Assembly (NCBI GenBank): GCA_910585815.1
Contig: CAJUFJ010000005.1
Coordinates: 1 to 64,000 of the forward strand
Source of the DNA: an uncultured Oscillospiraceae bacterium
Lineage (GTDB): Bacteria; Bacillota; Clostridia; Oscillospirales; Oscillospiraceae
DNA: 64,000 nt
Reading direction: 5' to 3'
The notes beneath the pieces are model-generated. The model made no database searches. It was not told the origin of the DNA and saw only the letters and a list, made by a program, of their open reading frames with translations. Both the position numbers and the translations under genes were made by a program. Position 1 is the stretch's first letter, and every line of letters starts with the position of its first letter. Of this stretch, positions 34,685 to 40,637 are shown in pieces.

Positions 34685-34878
34685 CCCTCTCCGTCACGGC
34701 TTCGCCGTGCCACCTCTCCCAAAGGGAGAGGTAAAGAAACTCCCCCTTTGGGGGAGCTGGCAGCCCAAAGGGATAGATAAAAAAGCTCCCCCTCTGGGGG
34801 AGCTGGCAGCCCAAAGGGATAGATAAAAAAGCTCCCCCTCTGGGGGAGCTGGCAGCCCAAAGGGCTGACTGAGAGGGC
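34685..34878. repeat. Palindromic element with 46-bp tandem repeats
   Basis: CCCTCTC at the left and GAGAGGG at the right bracket the element. Three tandem copies with a 46-base period start at 34739, 34785 and 34831; each holds the hairpin CTCCCCCTCTGGGGGAG (first copy with TTT) and CTGGCAGCCCAAAGGGATAG. A CACGGCTTCGCCGTG hairpin lies near 34695-34710. The unit is related to the other CTCCC-type elements. Confidence 0.8.
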
Positions 34879-34914
34879 GCCTCTACAGATATTCCATCGT
34901 TCGGAGTGATTCCA

Positions 34915-36768
34915 ATGCCATATTTACCCACCTACGACTCCCGGGACCCCCGGTATAAGACCCCCTACGGGGCGGCGGCCTCGGGGACGCAGGTACAGTT
35001 TACCCTCCGCCCGCCCCGGGCGGAGAGCTACTCCCACGCCAGCCTCACCGCCCGCTTTGAGGGCCGCCACGACGAGACCGTCATCATGAAAATGCCCTGG
35101 CAGGGCCACGAGCTGGGCCAGGACATCTTCTCCGCGGAGCTGGATACCGCCGGCTACATCGGCCTGGTGTGGTACTCCTTCCGTCTGGAAAAGCTGGATG
35201 GCCGCAGCCAGGAGCTGGGCCCCTATCAGCTCACCGTTTACGACGGAACGGAGGAGGTCCCCGGCTGGTTCGGCCAGGGGGTGACCTACCAGATCTTCCC
35301 GGATCGGTTTGCCCGCAGCCGGATTCCCGACCCGGAGGGGCTGGTGGGGGGGCGGTGGGTCCACCAGAGCTGGGAGGAGTTCCCCGAATACCGCCCCAAC
35401 GACCGGGGGGAGGTGCGCAACCGGGACTTCTTCGGCGGGGACTTCCAGGGCGTGCTGGAGAAGCTGGACTACCTCCAGAGCCTGGGGGTGGAGACCCTGT
35501 ACTTCAACCCCATTTTCGAGGCGGCGGAGAACCACCGTTACGGCACCGCCGACTACAGCCGGGTGGACCCCATGCTGGGCACCAACGAGGATTTTACCCG
35601 GCTGTGCGACGAGGCCCACCGGCGGGGGATGCGGGTGATGCTGGACGGGGTGTTTAACCACACCGGCTATGTGAGCCGCTACTTCAACGGCGACGGCTTC
35701 TACCCCGAGGCAGGGGCCTATCAGAGCCAGGAATCCCCCTACCGCTCCTGGTTCAACTTTACCCAGTGGCCCAACAAATACGACAGCTGGTGGGGCATCT
35801 ACTCCCTGCCCGCCGTCAACGAGAACGACCCCGGCTACCGGGACTTCATCTTCGGCAGCGAGGACAGCGTGGTCCGTCGGTGGCTGAGGGCGGGGGCGGA
35901 CGGCTGGCGGCTGGACGTGGCCGACGAGCTGCCCGACGACTTTGTGGCCGGTATCCACGCCGCCGCCCGGGCGGAGAAGCCCGACGCGGTGGTCATCGGA
36001 GAGGTGTGGGAGGACGGCTCCACCAAAGTGGCCTACGGGGTGCGCCGGAAGCACATCCTGGGGGGCCACTGCGACGGGCTGATGAACTACCCCCTGCGCT
36101 CCGCCATCCTCTCCTTCTTCCAGGGGGGCGGCGGGGAGGCCTTTGTCAAGGGGATGGAGACCATCCGGGAGAACTACCCCCCCTTCGCCTTCTACTCCGC
36201 CATGAACTCCCTGGACACCCACGACACCCCCCGTCTGCTCACCCTGCTGGGGGCGGGGGGCGAATACCGGGACCAGACCAAGGAGTGGCGGGCCAACTTC
36301 ACCCTGTCCTCCCGGCAGCTGAACAAGGGGCGGGCCCTGCTGAAGGCCGCCGCCCTGCTGCTGTTCTGCTTCCCCGGCTCCCCCACGGTGTATTACGGGG
36401 ACGAGGTGGGGATGCAGGGCTTTGAAGACCCCTTCAACCGCCAGACCTTCCCCTGGGGCCGGGAGGACCGGGAGCTGCTGGAGTGGTACCGGGCCCTGGG
36501 CCGTCTGCGCAGCCGGCACCCCGCCCTGCGCCGGGGCTCCATCCGGTATGTCCTGGGCAAGGGGCCCCTGCTGGCCTTCCTCCGGGAGACCGGAGATGAA
36601 CAGCTGCTGTGCGCCTTCAACGCCGGGGCCGAGGAACACGCCTTTTCCTTTGACGAGGGCAAGCTATTCCCCCTCATGGGCCGGCCCCAGTTTTCCCAGA
36701 TGGACGGGCTGTATACCATCGCCCTGCCCCCCCGGTCGGGCGCGGTGTTCTCTATCAAATCGGTGTAG
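34915..36768 (+). CDS. GH13-family glycosidase (neopullulanase / alpha-amylase type)
   Basis: 617 residues, start ATG 34915 after CGGAG. An N-terminal beta-domain (1-115) precedes the TIM barrel (VTYQIFPDRFA ... FGGDFQGVLEKLDYL). Catalytic motifs are GWRLDVADE (nucleophile Asp), VIGEVWED (acid/base Glu) and NSLDTHDTPR (transition-state Asp), with DGVFNHTG as the first conserved region. No signal peptide, so it degrades imported maltodextrins or cyclodextrins in the cytosol. The stop TAG is part of a repeat. Confidence 0.9.
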   Translation: MPYLPTYDSRDPRYKTPYGAAASGTQVQFTLRPPRAESYSHASLTARFEGRHDETVIMKMPWQGHELGQDIFSAELDTAGYIGLVWYSFRLEKLDGRSQELGPYQLTVYDGTEEVPGWFGQGVTYQIFPDRFARSRIPDPEGLVGGRWVHQSWEEFPEYRPNDRGEVRNRDFFGGDFQGVLEKLDYLQSLGVETLYFNPIFEAAENHRYGTADYSRVDPMLGTNEDFTRLCDEAHRRGMRVMLDGVFNHTGYVSRYFNGDGFYPEAGAYQSQESPYRSWFNFTQWPNKYDSWWGIYSLPAVNENDPGYRDFIFGSEDSVVRRWLRAGADGWRLDVADELPDDFVAGIHAAARAEKPDAVVIGEVWEDGSTKVAYGVRRKHILGGHCDGLMNYPLRSAILSFFQGGGGEAFVKGMETIRENYPPFAFYSAMNSLDTHDTPRLLTLLGAGGEYRDQTKEWRANFTLSSRQLNKGRALLKAAALLLFCFPGSPTVYYGDEVGMQGFEDPFNRQTFPWGREDRELLEWYRALGRLRSRHPALRRGSIRYVLGKGPLLAFLRETGDEQLLCAFNAGAEEHAFSFDEGKLFPLMGRPQFSQMDGLYTIALPPRSGAVFSIKSV

Positions 36769-36838
36769 GGGCGGCCTTTGGCCGCCCGTTTTAAACCATC
36801 GGTCCATCTTTAACGGGCGGACCATGTCCGCCCCTGCA
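36765..36838. repeat. GTAGGGGCG-family repeats
   Basis: GTAGGGGCGGCCTTTGGCCG with CCC, then GGGCGGACCATGTCCGCCCC with TGC form two inverted modules starting at the GH13 stop codon (TAG 36766-36768). Confidence 0.7.
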
Positions 36839-36893
36839 TAAAAAGCTGCGGGGTGGCTCTGGCGGGCCCGATTTTAGAAAATTGCACTTTTCC

Positions 36894-36921
36894 TTGCATT
36901 TTCCGCCGGAGGGAGTATAAT
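36894..36921 (+). promoter_or_regulatory. Promoter of the nicotinate phosphoribosyltransferase gene
   Basis: TTGCAT (36894-36899) and TATAAT (36916-36921) are 16 bases apart, 50 bases before the start. A small hairpin GGGGTG/CACCCC lies in the 5' leader (about 36931-36950). Confidence 0.65.
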
Positions 36922-36970
36922 AGGGTCAAATGGGGGTGTCTTGTCACCCCGACACAAGGAGGCTTTCCCT

Positions 36971-38419
36971 ATGAAAGCGAAAACCAACCTGACCATGCTC
37001 TGCGACTTCTACGAGCTGACCATGGCCAACGGCTACTTTCAGACCGGCTTGCAGGACCGTATCTGCTATTTTGACGTCTTCTACCGCTCCGTCCCCGACA
37101 AGGGGGGCTTTGCCATCGCCGCCGGTCTGGCCCAGGTGGTGGAGTACATCCAGGAGCTGTGCTTTGACCAGGAGGATGTTGACTACCTGCGCACCAAGGG
37201 CTGCTTCAGCGAGGAATTTCTGGCCTTTTTGCGGGGCTTCAAGTTCACCGGTGACATCTGGGCCGTCCCCGAGGGCACCCCGGTCTTCCCCAACGAGCCC
37301 ATCCTCACCGTCCGGGCCCCGGCCATCCAGGCCCAGTTTGTGGAGACCTTCCTCCTGCTCACCCTGAACCACCAGAGTCTCATTGCCACTAAGTCCAACC
37401 GCATCGTCCGGGCTGCCGAGGGCCGGCCGGTGGCGGAATTCGGCTCCCGCCGGGCCCAGGGGGCGGACGGCGCCCTATTGGGGGCCCGGGCCAGCTACAT
37501 CGCCGGCTGCGCCGCCACCGCCTGCACCATGGCCGACCAGCGGTACGGCTCCCCTGCCACCGGCACCATGGCCCACTCCTGGGTGCAGATGTTCCCCGAC
37601 GAGCTTACCGCCTTTAAGACTTATTGCCAGCTCTACCCCAACAACGCCACCCTGCTGGTGGACACCTACAACGTGCTGAAATCCGGCGTGCCCAACGCCA
37701 TCCGGGCCTTCCGGGAGGTCCTGGTCCCCCAGGGCATCACCAAATGCGGCATCCGCCTGGACTCCGGCGACCTCACCTACCTCTCCCAGAAGGCCCGGGA
37801 GATGCTGGACGAGGCCGGGTTTACCGACTGCAAGATCGTGGCCTCCAACGCCCTGGACGAGTACATCATCCGGGACCTGGTGCGCCAGGGGGCTCGCATC
37901 GACTCCTTCGGCGTGGGCGAGCGGCTGATTACCTCCCGCAGCGAGCCGGTGTTCGGCGGGGTCTACAAGCTGGCCGCCATCGAGGGGGATGACGGGACCA
38001 TTATTCCCAAAATCAAGATCAGTGAGAACGCCGCCAAAATCACCACCCCCCACTTCAAGAAGATCTACCGCATCTTCTCCAAAGATACCGGCAAGGCGGA
38101 GGCCGACCTGATCTGCCTCCACGACGAGGAGTTTGACTTCTCCCAGCCCCTGGAGCTGTTCGACCCGGACGCCACCTGGAAGCGGAAGGTGTACACCGAC
38201 ATCGAGGCCCGGGAGCTGATGGTGCCTATCTTCCAGGGGGGCGAGCTGGTGTATCAGGTGCCCGATCTCCAGACCAGCCGTGCCTACTGCCAGCGGCAGG
38301 TGGACGCCCTCTGGGACGAGGTGAAACGCTTCGAGAATCCCCACAACTACTATGTGGACCTGTCCCAGAAGCTGTGGGATATCAAGCAGTCTTTGCTGAA
38401 CAGCCACGAGGTGAAATAA
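36971..38419 (+). CDS. pncB: Nicotinate phosphoribosyltransferase
   Basis: 482 residues, start ATG 36971 after AAGGAGG. Family markers are LTMLCDFYELTMANGYF at the N-terminus, FGSRRAQGADGA and GTMAHSWVQ in the middle, and IDSFGVGERLITS near the phosphate site. It converts nicotinate plus PRPP to nicotinate mononucleotide in NAD salvage. Long NAPRTase of Firmicute type. Monocistronic by context. Confidence 0.93.
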   Translation: MKAKTNLTMLCDFYELTMANGYFQTGLQDRICYFDVFYRSVPDKGGFAIAAGLAQVVEYIQELCFDQEDVDYLRTKGCFSEEFLAFLRGFKFTGDIWAVPEGTPVFPNEPILTVRAPAIQAQFVETFLLLTLNHQSLIATKSNRIVRAAEGRPVAEFGSRRAQGADGALLGARASYIAGCAATACTMADQRYGSPATGTMAHSWVQMFPDELTAFKTYCQLYPNNATLLVDTYNVLKSGVPNAIRAFREVLVPQGITKCGIRLDSGDLTYLSQKAREMLDEAGFTDCKIVASNALDEYIIRDLVRQGARIDSFGVGERLITSRSEPVFGGVYKLAAIEGDDGTIIPKIKISENAAKITTPHFKKIYRIFSKDTGKAEADLICLHDEEFDFSQPLELFDPDATWKRKVYTDIEARELMVPIFQGGELVYQVPDLQTSRAYCQRQVDALWDEVKRFENPHNYYVDLSQKLWDIKQSLLNSHEVK

Positions 38420-38429
38420 AACTTTTCTC

Positions 38430-38459
38430 TTGCATATCCCGGCGCAACTGTGTTATAAT
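38430..38459 (+). promoter_or_regulatory. Promoter of the antitoxin RNA
   Basis: TTGCAT (38430-38435) and TATAAT (38454-38459) are 18 bases apart, immediately after the pncB stop. The predicted transcript starts at about 38466 and has no protein of its own. Confidence 0.7.
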
Positions 38460-38465
38460 CAATCT

Positions 38466-38545
38466 GTACCCAGGCAGAAATGAGCGTCTCCCATGGGTAT
38501 CACCAAAAAAAGAACCCCGGAGAGGTGTGACTCTCCGGGGTTTCG
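38466..38545 (+). ncRNA. Predicted type I antitoxin RNA
   Basis: A transcript of about 80 nt from the promoter above to the terminator at 38515-38540. It contains GAGCGTCTCCCATGGG (38482-38497), a direct repeat of GAGCGTCTCCCATAGGG (38635-38651), which on the toxin strand is the start-codon region. It can therefore pair with the toxin mRNA at both its translation start and its 3' hairpin. This is the Fst/par (RNA I / RNA II) arrangement. No expression data; prediction from sequence only. Confidence 0.6.
38515..38540. terminator. Shared bidirectional terminator of the toxin-antitoxin locus
   Basis: CCCCGGAGAG (38515-38524) pairs with CTCTCCGGGG (38531-38540). On the minus strand the stem is followed by TTCTTTTTTT (strong); on the plus strand by TTTCG (weaker). 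Confidence 0.85.
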
Positions 38546-38551
38546 CTGTGG

Positions 38552-38647
38552 TTACCGCCCCTTGCTGTGGCCATCAAACCATTTGCAAATGTAGTATGCG
38601 ATAACATTTGCGGCGACGGCTAGTAAGAGTTCTCGAGCGTCTCCCAT
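38552..38647 (-). CDS. Small hydrophobic type I toxin (Fst/holin-like)
   Basis: 31 residues: a charged N-terminus (MGDARE), one hydrophobic helix (LLLAVAANVIAYYICKW) and a polar basic tail (FDGHSKGR). The ribosome site AAGGAGGTGAAG is excellent, at 38652-38663. Size, membrane helix and charged tail fit the type I toxins of Firmicutes, including the Fst group, annotated as holin-like. It is expected to insert in the inner membrane and arrest growth when its RNA antitoxin is absent. Too short for automatic gene finders. Confidence 0.7.
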   Translation of the reverse strand: MGDARELLLAVAANVIAYYICKWFDGHSKGR

Positions 38648-38696
38648 AGGGCTTCACCTCCTTCCCTTGCACAGGGAGGGGCAGGGCGGCATGGCT

Positions 38697-38725
38697 ATTG
38701 TATCAGGCTTCGACCCATTTCGCAA
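38697..38725 (-). promoter_or_regulatory. Promoter of the small toxin gene
   Basis: On the minus strand TTGCGA (38720-38725) and TACAAT (38697-38702) are 17 bases apart, giving a leader of about 40 nt before the toxin start. Confidence 0.65.
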
Positions 38726-38736
38726 GCAGAAAGAAA

Positions 38737-38761
38737 GCACCTCACCTTTTCGGTGAGGTGC
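38737..38761 (-). terminator. Terminator of secG
   Basis: GCACCTCACC (38737-38746) pairs with GGTGAGGTGC (38752-38761), with AAA and TTT on the two sides, 20 bases after the secG stop. Confidence 0.8.
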
Positions 38762-38780
38762 TTTGGCATTGCGACAGGGC

Positions 38781-39017
38781 TCAGATCAGGCTCAGGGCCA
38801 GGGTGATGACGATCCAGAGGATGGCCACCCACTTGGTCATCTTGGCCAGTTTGGCGTCCAGGCTCTTGGCCTTGTTCTTGGACAGGAAGGTGTCGGCGCC
38901 GCCAGCGATGGCCCCGGACAGGCCGGCGCTCTTGCCGGACTGGAGCATCACCACGGCGATAACGGCCAGGCCGCACAGGACCTGAATGATGGTAAGGACT
39001 AAATTCAGTGTATTCAT
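38781..39017 (-). CDS. secG: Preprotein translocase subunit SecG
   Basis: 78 residues with two membrane helices (LNLVLTIIQVLCGLAVIAVVMLQ and WVAILWIVITLALSLI) joined by the conserved loop SGKSAGLSGAIAGGADTFLSKNKAKS. Part of SecYEG. Start ATG 39017 follows AAAGGAACGAGAG; the frame extends upstream without support. Confidence 0.93.
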   Translation of the reverse strand: MNTLNLVLTIIQVLCGLAVIAVVMLQSGKSAGLSGAIAGGADTFLSKNKAKSLDAKLAKMTKWVAILWIVITLALSLI

Positions 39018-39084
39018 GTCTCTCGTTCCTTTCAAGGCCCTGGGGCCGAAAATTGACGGCGGGAAAAACCCGGAAGTACCGAAC

Positions 39085-39113
39085 AGCATACCACAGTTTT
39101 AAAAGAATTGCAA
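39085..39113 (-). promoter_or_regulatory. Promoter of secG
   Basis: On the minus strand TTGCAA (39108-39113) and TATGCT (39085-39090) are 17 bases apart. Confidence 0.65.
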
Positions 39114-39156
39114 GTGTTTTCCCCAACTTTCGGGTGACTTTTTTCTTCTGAAAAGT

Positions 39157-39203
39157 TGTACGCAAACGTACACATTTTATCCTCCGCGCGGCATATACTG
39201 ATA
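39157..39203 (+). promoter_or_regulatory. Operator-like palindrome and -10 of the 37-residue gene
   Basis: TGTACG-CAAA-CGTACA (39157-39172) is a perfect dyad. CACATT (39171-39176) and TATACT (17 bases further) could form a weak promoter overlapping its right end. The dyad suggests regulation by a dimeric repressor or activator. Confidence 0.45.
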
Positions 39204-39237
39204 TGTATATCCGCACACTACAAATGGAGGAGTTTGC

Positions 39238-39351
39238 ATGAACGACAACAAAACGACACAGCTCCCATCCACCGAGCGCCCCATCCCCCGCAAGCCCGAC
39301 CTGGACGACCTGATCTTTCAGGGGGAGGGCTGGCTGGCCAGCGACCGTTAA
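39238..39351 (+). CDS. 37-residue hydrophilic peptide of unknown function
   Basis: ATG 39238 follows TGGAGGAG at good distance and a strong terminator follows the stop, so this is a complete transcription unit. The peptide begins MNDNKTTQLPSTERPIPRKP and ends DDLIFQGEGWLASDR; it is soluble, Pro-rich then acidic, with no Cys pairs or leader-like GG site. Unknown; it may be a regulator-interacting peptide or a small stress protein. Confidence 0.6.
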   Translation: MNDNKTTQLPSTERPIPRKPDLDDLIFQGEGWLASDR

Positions 39352-39352
39352 A

Positions 39353-39381
39353 GGGACGTCTCCTGTGGAGACGTCCCTTTT
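39353..39381 (+). terminator. Terminator of the 37-residue gene
   Basis: GGGACGTCTCC (39353-39363) pairs with GGAGACGTCCC (39367-39377), followed by TTTTCC. Confidence 0.85.
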
Positions 39382-39395
39382 CCCGGCCGCGCCTG

Positions 39396-40532
39396 CTACA
39401 GCCCGCCGGTCAGGGCCCGCTCCAGCAGCTCGGGCAGCTTCTCCGGGGCGCAGGCGAAGCATGGGATATCCATAGCCGCCACACGCTGGGCGGTCTGGGC
39501 GTCGTAGTAGGGCTTGCCCCCGTCGGCGATGGCCAGCAGAACCACCACCGTCACTCCGGAGCTTTTCAGCTCCTCCAGCCGGCGGAGGAGGGCGGCCCGG
39601 TTGCCCCCCTCGTCCAGGTCGGAGATGAGGAAAAACAGAGTCTTGGCTGGGCTCTCCACCAGATTCTGGCAGTAGGCGATGGATTTGGCGATGTCGGTGC
39701 CGCCCCCCATCTGAAAGCCAAAGAGCAGGTCCACCGGGTCGGCGCACAGGGGGGTGAGGTCCATAATCTGGGTATCGAAGGCCACCACGCTGGTGCGCAC
39801 GGCAGACATGGAGGCCAGCACGCAGGCCATCACCGACGAGTAGAGGATGGACTGGCCCATGGACCCGCTCTGGTCGATGTCCAGAATGACGTGCCACCGG
39901 TTTACCCGGCTGGCCCGGTCGAAAAACCACACCCGCTCCGGGAGGATTGCTCCCAACTCTTTGTTATAATTTTTCAGATTTCTACGAATCGTATAGGGAA
40001 AATCCAAAGCGGCGGCAGAGGGCAGGGGGGAATGGGCCCGGCGGTTGAGGGCCGCCGTCACCGCCCGGCGCATATCGTTCTCCAGCAGCCGGTTGATCTC
40101 CTCCACAATTTTGCGAATAAAGGCCCGGGCCGCCTCCTTGGACTTCTTGGGGATCTGGTCCTTGAGCATGAGCAGGGTGGAGGCCAGGTTCAGGTCGGGC
40201 TCCAGGGTTTCCAGCAGCTCGGGCTCCAGCAGGAGCTGCTTCAGGCCCTTGCGCTCGATGGCGTCGTTCTGCACCACCGCCACCGTCTCCGGGTCGAAGA
40301 GGGAGCGCAGGTCCCCCAGCCACTTGGAGATCACCGGGGAGGACGGCCCCTTCCCCGCGCCCCGGCCGGATTCCCCAAAGCCCTCCCCCGGTCCGCCGTA
40401 GATGGCCCCCAGGGCGGAGTCCATCAGCAGCTCCTCCTGAGAAAGGGGCGCGCCCCCCATGCCGGAAAAGGACTCCTCCGTCTCCGCGCCCAGAATCAGC
40501 CGCCAGCGGGAGAGCTGTTCGGTTTCGGACAT
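39396..40532 (-). CDS. VWA-domain protein of the MoxR/SWIM module
   Basis: 378 residues from ATG 40532. The N-terminal half is helical (SEAARAFIRKIVEEINRLLEND-type segments). The C-terminal half is a von Willebrand A domain with MIDAS motif DIDQSGSMG, the Thr of GGGTDIAKS and the Asp of ISDLDEGG, so metal-dependent partner binding is expected. It is the last gene of the five-gene operon and resembles CoxE-like VWA proteins that pair with MoxR AAA+ ATPases. Confidence 0.85.
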   Translation of the reverse strand: MSETEQLSRWRLILGAETEESFSGMGGAPLSQEELLMDSALGAIYGGPGEGFGESGRGAGKGPSSPVISKWLGDLRSLFDPETVAVVQNDAIERKGLKQLLLEPELLETLEPDLNLASTLLMLKDQIPKKSKEAARAFIRKIVEEINRLLENDMRRAVTAALNRRAHSPLPSAAALDFPYTIRRNLKNYNKELGAILPERVWFFDRASRVNRWHVILDIDQSGSMGQSILYSSVMACVLASMSAVRTSVVAFDTQIMDLTPLCADPVDLLFGFQMGGGTDIAKSIAYCQNLVESPAKTLFFLISDLDEGGNRAALLRRLEELKSSGVTVVVLLAIADGGKPYYDAQTAQRVAAMDIPCFACAPEKLPELLERALTGGL

Positions 40533-40555
40533 AGAATCACCTCGCAATGTTGCCT

Positions 40556-40626
40556 GTAGGGGCGCACATTGTGCGCCCGTTTTAAGGTATCTGCGTAATT
40601 TGCGGGCGCACAATGTGCGCCCCTAC
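40556..40626. repeat. GTAGGGGCG repeat with 23-bp perfect inverted ends
   Basis: 40556-40578 (GTAGGGGCGCACATTGTGCG + CCC) and 40604-40626 are exact reverse complements, and each is itself palindromic. It lies between the VWA and DUF5682 genes and is the most complete copy of the composite form. Confidence 0.85.
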
Positions 40627-40637
40627 ATAGATACCCA

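Noticed and set aside
34739..34876. 46-bp tandem repeats as a CRISPR array
   Set aside because: The whole unit is repeated with no variable spacers, and no cas genes are present.
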